A DNA stretch of 64,000 bases from Streptomyces sp. NBC_01381. Lineage in GTDB: Bacteria; Actinomycetota; Actinomycetes; Streptomycetales; Streptomycetaceae. A model generated the notes under the pieces. That model saw only the letters and a program-made list of their open reading frames with translations, ran no database searches and was not told the origin of the DNA. The stretch's first letter is position 1, and each line of letters opens with the position of its first letter. Both the position numbers and the translations under genes were made by a program. The stretch covers positions 3,782,001 to 3,846,000 of the forward strand of contig NZ_JAPEPI010000001.1 in the NCBI RefSeq assembly GCF_026340305.1. Reading direction: 5' to 3'. Positions 52,898 to 63,927 of this stretch are shown piece after piece.

Positions 52898-54289
52898 GTG
52901 CTCGACGTACAGAACCTCGACGTACTGAATCCGGCGACGGAAGAGGTCGTCGCGACCGTCCCCGCCGCCACCGCACAGGACATCGACGCCGCGGTCGTGC
53001 GCGCCACCGCGGCCCAGGCGAAGTGGGCCGCCGTCGTCCCTGCCGACCGCGCCCGCCTGCTGCGCCGCTTTGCGGTCACCGTCGATGAACACCTGGAAGA
53101 ACTCGCCCAGTTGGAGGTGCGCGAGGCCGGTCACGTCATCGGCAACGCGCGCTGGGAGGCGGGCAACGTCCGCGACCTCCTCGACTTCTCGGCCGGGGGA
53201 GTGGAGCGGCTGAGTGGCCGTCAGATCCCCGTGCCCGGCGGTCTGAACGTCACGGTCCTCGAACCGCTCGGCGTCGTCGGCGTCATCGCGCCCTGGAACT
53301 TCCCCATGCCGATCGCCGCCTGGGGCACCGCCCCCGCGCTCGCGGCCGGCAACGCGGTCATCCTGAAGCCCGCCGAGACGACCCCGCTCACCGCTCTCCG
53401 GCTCGCCGAACTCGCCCTGGAAGCAGGCCTTCCCGAGGGTCTCTTCCAGGTCCTGCCCGGCACCGGCGCCATCGCGGGCAACGCCCTGGTCGAGCACCCC
53501 GGCGTCGCCAAGATCGTGTTCACCGGGTCGACCCGTGTCGGCAAGCAGATCATGAGCAAGTGCGCCGACCGCGTGAAGCGGCTGACGCTCGAACTCGGCG
53601 GCAAGAGCCCGAACATCGTCTTCGCCGACGCCGACGTGGAAGCCGCCGCCCTCGCCGCCCCGATGTCGTATCTCGACAACTCCGGCCAGGACTGCTGCGC
53701 CCGCACCCGCATCCTCGTGCAGCGCTCGGTGTACGACCGCTTCCTGGAGATCGTGCGGCCCGCCGTCGAGTCGATCGTCGTCGGCGACCCGTCCGACGAG
53801 AAGACGCAGATGGGCCCGCTGATCTCCAAGTCCCAGCTGGAGCGGGTGCGTTCGTACGTCCCGGAGGGCAGCGGAATCCACGGCACGGCCCCCGAAGGCC
53901 CCGGCTTCTGGTTCCCGCCGACGCTGCTCACCGACGTCGACGCGGACGCGCCGGTGGCGACGGAGGAGGTCTTCGGCCCGGTCGCCGTCGTCCTGCCCTT
54001 CGACGACGAGGCCGACGCGATCCGCCTCGCCAACGCGACCGAGTACGGCCTGTCCGGCTCCATCTGGACGCGGGACGTCGGCCGCGCACTGCGGGTGTCC
54101 GGGGCCGTCCAGGCCGGGAACCTGTCCGTCAACTCGCACTCCAGCGTGCGCTATTGGACCCCGTTCGGGGGTTACAAGCAGTCCGGACTCGGCCGCGAGC
54201 TCGGCCCGGACGCGCTCGCCGCCTTCACGGAAACCAAGAACGTCTTCATCAGCACGGAAAGCACCAGCCCGGAAAGCACGGAGGCCTGA
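52898..54289 (+). CDS. Aldehyde dehydrogenase (NAD-dependent)
   Basis: GTG at 52898, with GAGGAAG before it, gives 463 residues; an alternative GTG at 52886 overlaps the synthetase stop. The NAD-binding region is VIAPWNFPMPIAAW and GNAVILKPAE, followed by FTGSTRVGKQIM. The catalytic Glu is in LELGGKSPN and the catalytic Cys in NSGQDCCART. In the pathway it would oxidise the gamma-glutamylated aldehyde to the acid, which the PuuD-like enzyme then cleaves. It lies in one transcript with the synthetase and the SDR. Confidence 0.93.
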   Translation: MLDVQNLDVLNPATEEVVATVPAATAQDIDAAVVRATAAQAKWAAVVPADRARLLRRFAVTVDEHLEELAQLEVREAGHVIGNARWEAGNVRDLLDFSAGGVERLSGRQIPVPGGLNVTVLEPLGVVGVIAPWNFPMPIAAWGTAPALAAGNAVILKPAETTPLTALRLAELALEAGLPEGLFQVLPGTGAIAGNALVEHPGVAKIVFTGSTRVGKQIMSKCADRVKRLTLELGGKSPNIVFADADVEAAALAAPMSYLDNSGQDCCARTRILVQRSVYDRFLEIVRPAVESIVVGDPSDEKTQMGPLISKSQLERVRSYVPEGSGIHGTAPEGPGFWFPPTLLTDVDADAPVATEEVFGPVAVVLPFDDEADAIRLANATEYGLSGSIWTRDVGRALRVSGAVQAGNLSVNSHSSVRYWTPFGGYKQSGLGRELGPDALAAFTETKNVFISTESTSPESTEA

Positions 54290-54295
54290 GCACCC

Positions 54296-55078
54296 ATGAC
54301 CGAACAGAACATCTGCCGCCGCCTGGTAGGCCGCACCGCCGTCATCACCGGTGCCGGCAGCGGCATCGGCCTCGCCACCGCGCGCCGCCTCGCCTCCGAG
54401 GGCGCCAACGTCGTCTGCGGCGACATCGACGAGACCGCGGGCAAGGCCGCCGCCGAGGAGGTCGGCGGGACCTTCGTCAAGGTCGACGTGACCGACGCCG
54501 AGCAGGTCGATGCGCTCTTCAAGACCGCGTACGACACCTATGGCTCGGTCGACATCGCCTTCAACAACGCGGGCATCTCGCCGCCCGACGACGACTCCAT
54601 CCTGGACACGGGCCTCGAGGCCTGGAAGCGCGTCCAGGAGGTCAACCTCACCTCCGTCTACCTGTGCTGCAAGGCCGCCATCCCCTACATGCGGGAGCAG
54701 GGCAAGGGCTCGATCATCAACACCGCCTCATTCGTGGCGAGGATGGGCGCGGCGACGTCCCAGATCTCGTACACCGCGTCCAAGGGCGGCGTCCTCGCCA
54801 TGTCCCGTGAGCTGGGCGTGCAGTTCGCCCGCGAGGGCATCCGCGTGAACGCGCTCTGCCCGGGCCCGGTCAACACCCCGCTGCTCCAGGAGCTGTTCGC
54901 CAAGGACCCCGAGCGCGCCGCGCGCCGCCTCGTGCACATCCCCGTGGGCCGCTTCGCCGAGCCCGAGGAGATGGCGTCCGCGGTGGCGTTCCTCGCCAGC
55001 GACGACTCCTCGTTCGTGAACGCCACGGACTTCCTCGTCGACGGCGGGCTCACCGGGGCGTACGTCACCCCGCTGTAG
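54296..55078 (+). CDS. Short-chain dehydrogenase/reductase
   Basis: This 260-residue protein starts at ATG. It has the classical SDR layout: TGAGSGIGLAT for cofactor binding, NNAGISPP, the catalytic Ser in NTASFVAR and YTASKGG with the Tyr-x3-Lys pair, then CPGPVNTPL. The acidic residue in CGDIDET suggests NAD rather than NADP. It could oxidise the gamma-glutamylated alcohol to the aldehyde, providing the step between the synthetase and the aldehyde dehydrogenase. It lies 6 bases after the dehydrogenase gene. Confidence 0.92.
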   Translation: MTEQNICRRLVGRTAVITGAGSGIGLATARRLASEGANVVCGDIDETAGKAAAEEVGGTFVKVDVTDAEQVDALFKTAYDTYGSVDIAFNNAGISPPDDDSILDTGLEAWKRVQEVNLTSVYLCCKAAIPYMREQGKGSIINTASFVARMGAATSQISYTASKGGVLAMSRELGVQFAREGIRVNALCPGPVNTPLLQELFAKDPERAARRLVHIPVGRFAEPEEMASAVAFLASDDSSFVNATDFLVDGGLTGAYVTPL

Positions 55079-55125
55079 GCCCCACGCGCGGTTCACCCCG
55101 CAGTTCACCCAGCAGCCACCCACCC

Positions 55126-55157
55126 GTCAGCCGGGCGTCGCACGACGCCCGGCTGAC
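55126..55157 (+). terminator. Terminator after the amine-utilisation operon
   Basis: A perfect 15-bp stem (GTCAGCCGGGCGTCG with its complement) around CA. It leaves only 24 bases before the next start. Confidence 0.75.
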
Positions 55158-55181
55158 CTGCGTAAACACTGGAGTGTGTTC

Positions 55182-56474
<1,293 letters not shown>

Positions 56475-56502
56475 CCAGGCCTCAGAGATTGATGTACGGT
56501 CC

Positions 56503-57813
<1,311 letters not shown>

Positions 57814-57829
57814 TCTTCGGGGCACGACT

Positions 57830-57835
57830 TAGAGT
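57830..57835 (+). promoter_or_regulatory. Candidate -10 box of a leaderless mRNA (DUF2510 gene)
   Basis: TAGAGT followed by 6 nt and the ATG at 57842. No Shine-Dalgarno sequence is present. Confidence 0.5.
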
Positions 57836-57841
57836 GCCGGG

Positions 57842-58795
57842 ATGAGCATGTCGCCCCCTCCCGGCTGGTACGCGGACCCGTCGGCCCAACCGGCACAGCA
57901 CGTCGAGCGCTGGTGGGACGGGTCCGCCTGGACCGAGCACCGGCGCACGCCCGAAGCCCCTCACCTGGGCCAGGCGCAGCCGGGGTTCGGCCCGCCGACA
58001 CAGCAGCTGCCGGTGCCTTCAGGGGGAGGCGGCGGCCGGGCCAAGGTCGTCGCGCTCGCCGTCGCCGGGGTCGTCCTGGTCGCGTCGATCGTCACCGGTG
58101 CCGTGGTGCTCGGCGGCGACGACGGCGAGCCGACGGGCGGCGATCCCGCGCCGACCACGTCGGAGCCGGTGGACACCCCGTCGCCGACCTCCCCGACGCC
58201 CACCACGTCGGCGCCCGACCCCGACCCCTCCCACCTCGTGGACCAGCTGAACGGCATCACGATCCCCGTCCTCGACGGCTGGGAGAAGGCCGACAACACC
58301 GTCGGCAGCGACCCGACCATCCAGACGCCGGACACCTACGACTGCCCCGGCGAGGGCGGCTTCTGCCGGCACGGCACGGTGTACTCCCGCACGGCGACGG
58401 CCACCGACGAACGCTCGCCCAAGGCGCTGGCGCTCGGGGACATCAAGGACGCGGCGGACCGGGCGTACGACCAGGACGCGATCGGCCGGGAACTGTTCGG
58501 CGGCATCACGCGGCACGAGAAGGTGAAGGAGGGGAGCGTGGCGGTCGCAGGACGCTCCGGATACCTCGTCCGCTGGCGCGTCTACACCGCGAAGGGCCCC
58601 GGCGGATACGTCCAGTCGCTCGCCTTCCCCTCAAGCCTCGGGTCCGAGGCGCCGGTCATCGTCCGCTTCGCCATCGACGCCGGGGACGGCGCGCCGCCCC
58701 TCGCCGACCTGGACAAGATGACCAAGGGCATCAGGACGATCGGCGAAGGCGAGACCAGCGGCGGCGTGGGCAACAGCGTGGGCGCCACACCGTGA
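57842..58795 (+). CDS. DUF2510 membrane protein
   Basis: This 317-residue protein starts at ATG. The N-terminus is a DUF2510 domain (PPPGWYADPSAQPAQHVERWWDGSAWTEH), followed by a Gly/Pro linker and one transmembrane helix (AKVVALAVAGVVLVASIVTG, about 67-90). A Thr/Pro/Ser-rich stalk then leads to an extracellular domain (130-300) with ITIPVLDGWEKADN and PGEGGFCRHGTVYS. Its function is unknown. Proteins of this shape often sense or bind something at the cell surface. It converges with the PLP enzyme gene. Confidence 0.85.
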   Translation: MSMSPPPGWYADPSAQPAQHVERWWDGSAWTEHRRTPEAPHLGQAQPGFGPPTQQLPVPSGGGGGRAKVVALAVAGVVLVASIVTGAVVLGGDDGEPTGGDPAPTTSEPVDTPSPTSPTPTTSAPDPDPSHLVDQLNGITIPVLDGWEKADNTVGSDPTIQTPDTYDCPGEGGFCRHGTVYSRTATATDERSPKALALGDIKDAADRAYDQDAIGRELFGGITRHEKVKEGSVAVAGRSGYLVRWRVYTAKGPGGYVQSLAFPSSLGSEAPVIVRFAIDAGDGAPPLADLDKMTKGIRTIGEGETSGGVGNSVGATP

Positions 58796-58802
58796 CTCCG
58801 CA

Positions 58803-60005
58803 CTAGAGGAACGTGTGGCCCTCGCCCCGATACGTCGGCACGGTCGCCGTCACGCGGTCGCCCTGCACGAGGTGCAGCGCATCGAACCGCTCGCACATCT
58901 CCCCGGCCTTGGCATGCCGGAACCACACCTTGTCGCCGATCAGGAGGTCGTCGGCGGGGGCGCCGAGCAGCGGGGTCTGCACCTCGCCCGCGCCTTCCTG
59001 CGGGTCGTAGCGCAGCCCTTCCGGGAGGTACGGCACGGGGGAGCGGTCGGGGCCCGCGGCGCCCGACGCCGGGTAGCCGCCGCCGAGCACCGTCACCGTG
59101 CCGACGCCGGGCCTGCGCACCACGGGCTGCCCGAAGAGCGCGGCCGGACGCCCGCTGAACGACGTGTAGTTGTCGAAGAGCCGCGGTACGTACAGACCCG
59201 ACCCGGCGGCGATCTCGGTCACCGCGTCCTCGGCCGCCGTGTGCTGGACGCTGCCCGTGCCGCCGCCGTTGACGAACTCCAGGTCAGGCGCGATCGCGCG
59301 CACCGTGCGGATGGTCTCCGCCCGGCGGACCGCGAGCTCCTTGCGGGCCGCGCTCTGCATCATCCGGATCGCCCGCGACCTGACCGGATGCCCCGCGACC
59401 GCGTCACCGACCCCGGCCACATGCCCCTCGTACGCCATCACGCCCACGAGCCGGAAGCCGGGCCGCCGGGCCACGGCGCGGGCCAGGGCGGCGACCTGGA
59501 CGGGAGAGTGCAGCGGGGAGCGCCGTGCCCCTATCCGCACCTGCCCCCCGAGGGCCTTGAAGGCGGTGTCCAGTTCCAGACAGACCCGCACCTCTTCGGT
59601 CCCGTCGCCCCTGGCCTCGTCGATGAGCTTCAGCTGCGCCGGGTCGTCGATCATCACGGTCACCGACGCGGCCAGCTTCGGGTCGGCGGTGAGCTCGGCG
59701 AATCCGGCGCGGTCGGCAGACGGATAGGCGAGAAGCACGTCGTCGAACCCGGACCGGGCGAGCCAGATCGACTCGTCGAGCGTGAACGACATGATCCCCG
59801 CGAAGCCGTCCTTGGCAAGGACCCGCTCAAGCAGGGCCCGGCAGCGCACGGACTTGCTCGCCACCCGGATCGGCTTCCCGCCGGCCCTGCGCACGAGATC
59901 GTCGGCGTTGGCGTCGAACGCCTCCAGATCGACGATCGCGAGCGGGGCGTCGAGGTGTGCGGTGGCCCGGTCGTAGCGGGCTCGGTCTGCGGCACGGCCA
60001 GTCAT
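58803..60005 (-). CDS. PLP-dependent alanine racemase-fold (fold type III) amino acid deaminase/aldolase
   Basis: This 400-residue protein starts at ATG (60005). The N-terminal barrel carries the PLP lysine in IRVASKSVRC (Lys51), and later segments are GVMAYEGHVAGVG, FVNGGGTGSVQ and TEIAAGSGLYVPR. The C-terminal beta domain has KVWFRHAKAGEMCERFDALHLV. This is the D-threonine aldolase/D-serine dehydratase-like type that works on D-amino acids, though the substrate is not proven. It stands alone, with a divergent gene upstream and a converging gene downstream. Confidence 0.9.
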   Translation of the reverse strand: MTGRAADRARYDRATAHLDAPLAIVDLEAFDANADDLVRRAGGKPIRVASKSVRCRALLERVLAKDGFAGIMSFTLDESIWLARSGFDDVLLAYPSADRAGFAELTADPKLAASVTVMIDDPAQLKLIDEARGDGTEEVRVCLELDTAFKALGGQVRIGARRSPLHSPVQVAALARAVARRPGFRLVGVMAYEGHVAGVGDAVAGHPVRSRAIRMMQSAARKELAVRRAETIRTVRAIAPDLEFVNGGGTGSVQHTAAEDAVTEIAAGSGLYVPRLFDNYTSFSGRPAALFGQPVVRRPGVGTVTVLGGGYPASGAAGPDRSPVPYLPEGLRYDPQEGAGEVQTPLLGAPADDLLIGDKVWFRHAKAGEMCERFDALHLVQGDRVTATVPTYRGEGHTFL

Positions 60006-60143
60006 GACCGAAGCCTGCCAGACGCGATTACCCGAGGGTAGGGGGACGATCCGGGCAGATCGCCCCGGCCCGCGGACTGGTTCCCTGCCGACCTGTGTCT
60101 GCCTCTAGAGTTACGCGCACAAGAGCGAGGAAACGGGGGGTGC

Positions 60144-61598
60144 ATGAGCACGGAAGCGCGGCGGACTCCCGTCCCGCCACAGCCCGCGACTCCACCCCCG
60201 CCGCCGCAGCCGCCCGCCGCGGCCCGCTTCCCGGATCTGCGCCCGCCGGTGCCACCCGTGGACCCGGACGCCGAGCCCGCCGACCGGGCGCCCGACGGCG
60301 ACTCCGTCCTCGGGGACCTGCTTGCCCCCTTCGACCGCGTACGGCAGCCCGTTTCCCCGGCCCCGGCGCATCCCCCGAAGCCGGTGGACCAGGAGGGTGA
60401 CGCGGCATCCGTGACCCCGGCGTCCCCGCCACCACCGCCCGCATCGGCCCGCTTCCCCGATGCGCCGCCGCCGTCGGCGACGACGGGTACGCCGGGCACG
60501 ACGCGGATACGGGAGCCGGAGCAGGAGCCTGCCCTGGCCGCCCCTGCCGCCCCTCCGGCCGTCCCGCCGCAGCCTCCCGTCCCGCCCCGCCTCGCAGAAA
60601 CCGGAACAGGCGCCGAGCCCGTGAACGAGACCGCCGCGGACGCCGCCGATTACCGATTGCCCCCGCCGGTGCCGCCGAAGCCCGCTGCGGTGTCCGAGGC
60701 GCCTTCCCCCCGAACCGCCGCCGCCCGCAGGGCAGTTGGTGCCGTAGACCTGACACCGGGCCCCGGTGCCGGGCGCCCCTTCGTGACCTTCGCGCGGCCG
60801 GTGCTGTACGACGACAGCACCACCCGGCTGCGGCCCGTCCGCTCCTGGGCGCGCCCCAGGGCGGCCGCCGCCGCTGCCTGTGTGGTGCTCGGCCTCGGGC
60901 TCATCGGCGGTGCGGCCACGGGGAGTTGGCTGACCGGCGACGCCGAGGGAGCGGGCAGCACGCAGTCCGCGTACGCCGTCGCGGGCGAGCTCTGGCACAG
61001 CGTGCCCGTCGACCAGCTCTTCCCCGTCACCATCAAGGGAGAGGGCGCGGGCCCCGGCGGCGCCGACCGCACCTGGACCCGGATAGCCGTCGCCCCCGAC
61101 AGCGGCTGCAAGGCGGCCTTCGACCCGCTCCTGCGCAAGGCGCTCGCCCCGGCAGGCTGCCTGCGGCTGCTGCGCGCCACGTACACGGACGCGACCCGCA
61201 GCCATGTCACCACGGTGGGCCTGCTGTTCACCAAGGCCGACGCCGACGCGATGCGCTCCCTGCGCACCCGCTTCACGGAGGAGGGCCTCGACCGGCGCGC
61301 CGACCTGATGCCACGGCCGTACGCCGCCAAGGGCACCCCGGCCGCCGGCTTCGGCGACGCCCAGCGCGCCTCCTGGACCGTGTCCGTCCTGCCGGACGCC
61401 CCCGTCGTCGCCTTCGCCGTCTCCGGCTTCGCCGACGGCCGCACGGTCACCGAACCGGAGCCCGCCGAGGAAGCCATGAAGACCTCCGCCACCAGCGCCC
61501 CCGCCCAGGCCGGCCTCGGCAACGAGGCGAAGGGCATCGCCGACCGCGTCGAGCGAGGCCTGCGCAAGACCATCGCGGCCACGGAGAAGTCCTCATGA
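60144..61598 (+). CDS. Pro-rich membrane protein of unknown function
   Basis: This 484-residue protein starts at ATG with GAGGAAACGGGGGG upstream. The first 230 residues are disordered and rich in Pro and Ala (PPPPPQPPAAARFPD is repeated as PPPPPASARFPD). One transmembrane helix follows (AAAAACVVLGLGLIGGAATGSWL, about 240-262), then an extracellular domain with two Cys (SGCKAAF, AGCLRLL). The stop overlaps the ATG of the protease gene (ATGA), so the two are translationally coupled. It may be a partner of that protease at the membrane. Confidence 0.8.
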   Translation: MSTEARRTPVPPQPATPPPPPQPPAAARFPDLRPPVPPVDPDAEPADRAPDGDSVLGDLLAPFDRVRQPVSPAPAHPPKPVDQEGDAASVTPASPPPPPASARFPDAPPPSATTGTPGTTRIREPEQEPALAAPAAPPAVPPQPPVPPRLAETGTGAEPVNETAADAADYRLPPPVPPKPAAVSEAPSPRTAAARRAVGAVDLTPGPGAGRPFVTFARPVLYDDSTTRLRPVRSWARPRAAAAAACVVLGLGLIGGAATGSWLTGDAEGAGSTQSAYAVAGELWHSVPVDQLFPVTIKGEGAGPGGADRTWTRIAVAPDSGCKAAFDPLLRKALAPAGCLRLLRATYTDATRSHVTTVGLLFTKADADAMRSLRTRFTEEGLDRRADLMPRPYAAKGTPAAGFGDAQRASWTVSVLPDAPVVAFAVSGFADGRTVTEPEPAEEAMKTSATSAPAQAGLGNEAKGIADRVERGLRKTIAATEKSS

Positions 61599-62758
61599 GA
61601 ATCCGTCAGTTGACGACCGCAACCCTGGTCGCCGGATCGCTTGCCCTGCTGCCCACCATCGCGCACGCCGACGACGGCATCCGCGCCCAGCAGTGGGCCC
61701 TGGACGCCATGCACACCGACCGGGCCTGGCAGACGACCAAGGGCAAGGGCATCACCGTCGCCGTCCTGGACACCGGCATAGACGCCGAACACCCCGACCT
61801 GAAGGGCAACGTCCTGCAGGGCAAGGACATGGTCGGCTTCGGCGCGAAGCGGGGCGACCGCCCCTGGGCCCGGCACGGCACCGCCATGGCCGGCATCATC
61901 GCCGGCCACGGACACGGCGCGGGCGGCGGCGACGGCGTGCTCGGCATCGCACCGGAAGCGAAGATCCTGCCGATCCGCGTGATCCTCGAGGACGGCGACC
62001 CGGCCCGCGCGAAGGCCCGCAACACCCGGGGCAACGCCCTGGCCGACGGCATCCGCTGGGCCGCCGACCACGGCGCCGACGTCATCAACCTCTCCCTGGG
62101 CGACGACTCCAAGTCCGCCCACCCCGAACCCGCCGAGGACGCGGCCGTCCAGTACGCCCTGAAGAAGGGCGCCGTCGTCGTCGCGTCCGCGGGCAACGGC
62201 GGCGAGCGCGGCGACCACATCTCCTACCCGGCGGCCTACCCCGGCGTGATCGCCGCCACCGCCGTCGACGAGGACGGCGACCGCGCCTCCTTCTCCACCC
62301 GCCGCTGGTACGCCACCGTCAGCGCCCCCGGCAAGGACATCGTCATCGCCGACCCGGACCGCGAGTACTACGAGGGCTGGGGCACCAGCGCCGCATCCGC
62401 GTTCGTCTCCGGCGCCGTCGCGCTGATCCGCGACGCCCACCCCGGCCTGACCCCCGCCCAGATCAAGCAGCTCATCGAGGACACGGCCCGCGACGTCCCG
62501 GGCGGCGGCCGCGACGACTCCCGGGGCTTCGGCTTCATCGACCCGGCGGCCGCGATCGCCGACGGCGGCAAGCTGAAGCCGCAGGGGCTGACCTCGGCGG
62601 CGTACGAGAAGAAGTACTTCGGTACGGGACCCGACCCCGACCGGGGCGACGACGGCCCCGCCGGCTGGGTCGGCCCGGTCGCGGGCGGCCTGGGCGTGGC
62701 TCTCCTCGCGGCGGCGGTCTACCTGTGGCGCGGCCGGCGGGGAAACCCCGTCCGCTAG
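61595..62758 (+). CDS. Mycosin-like subtilisin-family (S8) membrane-anchored serine protease
   Basis: This 387-residue protein starts at ATG, overlapping the previous stop. It has a signal peptide (QLTTATLVAGSLALLPTIAHA), then the S8 triad: Asp59 in VLDTGIDAEHP, His94 in WARHGTAMAG, Ser265 in GTSAASAFVSG, with Asn201 for the oxyanion hole. A C-terminal helix (VGPVAGGLGVALLAAAVYLW) anchors it to the membrane, as in mycosins (MycP) of type VII secretion. No ESX genes are nearby, so its substrate is unknown. It is coupled to the Pro-rich membrane protein. Confidence 0.9.
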   Translation: MRIRQLTTATLVAGSLALLPTIAHADDGIRAQQWALDAMHTDRAWQTTKGKGITVAVLDTGIDAEHPDLKGNVLQGKDMVGFGAKRGDRPWARHGTAMAGIIAGHGHGAGGGDGVLGIAPEAKILPIRVILEDGDPARAKARNTRGNALADGIRWAADHGADVINLSLGDDSKSAHPEPAEDAAVQYALKKGAVVVASAGNGGERGDHISYPAAYPGVIAATAVDEDGDRASFSTRRWYATVSAPGKDIVIADPDREYYEGWGTSAASAFVSGAVALIRDAHPGLTPAQIKQLIEDTARDVPGGGRDDSRGFGFIDPAAAIADGGKLKPQGLTSAAYEKKYFGTGPDPDRGDDGPAGWVGPVAGGLGVALLAAAVYLWRGRRGNPVR

Positions 62759-62797
62759 GAGCGGGACCGCGGTCGTCCGGCTCCCTGCCACGGTCGA

Positions 62798-62803
62798 TAG
62801 GGT
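62798..62803 (+). promoter_or_regulatory. Candidate -10 box of leaderless sseB-like mRNA
   Basis: TAGGGT followed by 7 nt and the GTG at 62811. Confidence 0.5.
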
Positions 62804-62810
62804 CGGGACC

Positions 62811-63545
62811 GTGGCGAACAAGAACATCCCGGACCCCGGCTTCTCCGACGACAACGGGTCCGCCGACCCCCGGCTGACCAGCGCGCTCGCCGCCTGGGCC
62901 GATGACCGCACCGCGCACGGCCCGGTCCTCGAAGCACTCGCGGGCGCCCGCCTTCTCGTCCCCGTCGTCGCTGTCCTCGGCGAGGTCGAGGAGGACGAGA
63001 ACGGCCTGCGCCGCGAGAAGACCAGCGACATGGCGGTCCCCACCCTCAAGGCGGGCGACCGCAAGGCGCTGCCCGCCTTCACCTCGACCGCGTCCCTCGC
63101 CCTGTGGGACCCGGAGGCCCGGCCCGTCGCCGTGCCGCTGCACCAGGCGCTCGCGGCCGCCGCCCACGAGCAGGCCGACACCATCGTGCTCGACCTCGCG
63201 GGCCCGGTCCCGTACGAGATCAACCGCTCCGCCCTGATCGCCCTCTCCGAGGGCCGCCGCAGCCAGGACCCGCTGGGCGACCCGGCCGTGACCGCGGCCG
63301 TGCGAGCCGCCGTCGCCGCCGAGCCCGCCGTCCTGCGCGCCTACCTCGGCGCGGGCAGCGCGGACGGCACTCTCGCCCTCGTCATCGACCCCTCCGCGGC
63401 CCCCGGCGAAGCCGCCCAGCGCGTGGCCCGGCACCTGGCGGCCGACGAAACACTGAGGGCCCGCCTGGTGAGCGGCCTCGACCTGGCACTGCTGCCGGCC
63501 GAGGCGACGCCACCGGGCGAGCCCCTTTACGTACGTACGGTGTGA
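62811..63545 (+). CDS. SseB-family protein
   Basis: This 244-residue protein starts at GTG. The SseB N-terminal domain is visible (LTSALAAWADDRTAHGPVLEALAGARLLVPVVAVL, then MAVPTLKAGDRKALPAFTS and LALWDPEARPVAVPL). The C-terminal half is a second, variable domain. SseB proteins are cytoplasmic, and their role in actinobacteria is undefined. It converges with the DUF1844 gene, with 4 bases between stops and no terminator in view. Confidence 0.87.
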   Translation: MANKNIPDPGFSDDNGSADPRLTSALAAWADDRTAHGPVLEALAGARLLVPVVAVLGEVEEDENGLRREKTSDMAVPTLKAGDRKALPAFTSTASLALWDPEARPVAVPLHQALAAAAHEQADTIVLDLAGPVPYEINRSALIALSEGRRSQDPLGDPAVTAAVRAAVAAEPAVLRAYLGAGSADGTLALVIDPSAAPGEAAQRVARHLAADETLRARLVSGLDLALLPAEATPPGEPLYVRTV

Positions 63546-63549
63546 GGAC

Positions 63550-63927
63550 TCAGCCGAAGACCGGGCCCGTGTACTTCTCGCCCGGGCCCTGACTCGGCTC
63601 GTCCGGCACGTCGGAGGCCTCGCGGAAGGCCAGCTGCAGCGACTTCAGGCCGTCGCGCAGCGGGGCCGCGTGGAACGAGGAGATCTCCGTGGCGCTCGCG
63701 TCCATGAGACCGGCCAGGGAGTGGATCAGCTTGCGGGCCTCGTCCAGGTCCTTGTGGCCCTCGCCGCCCTCGGCGAGTCCCAGGTTCACGGCCGCGGCGC
63801 TCATCAGGTGGACCGCCACCGTGGTGATCACCTCGACCGCGGGGACGTCCGCGATGTCGCGGGTCAGGGTGTCGAAGTCGGGGGAGTCGCCTGCGGGGGA
63901 CTCGGGGGTGGGGGTCGCGTCGCTCAT
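63550..63927 (-). CDS. DUF1844 protein
   Basis: ATG at 63927 gives MSDATPTPESPAGDSPDFDTL and 125 residues; an ATG three codons earlier (63936) is also open. The DUF1844 signature is ITTVAVHLMSAAAVNLGLAEGGEGHKDLDEARKLIHSLAGLMD. The C-terminal tail is polar. It is a conserved small helical protein of unknown role. In Streptomyces it is usually divergent from infC, and the last 73 bases of the window would then be the start of the infC leader region. That cannot be confirmed from here. Confidence 0.9.
   Translation of the reverse strand: MSDATPTPESPAGDSPDFDTLTRDIADVPAVEVITTVAVHLMSAAAVNLGLAEGGEGHKDLDEARKLIHSLAGLMDASATEISSFHAAPLRDGLKSLQLAFREASDVPDEPSQGPGEKYTGPVFG

Noticed and set aside
60650..63223. 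An 857-codon open frame on the minus strand
   Set aside because: It spans several clear plus-strand genes (protease, SseB) and their gaps, which a real gene would not do.
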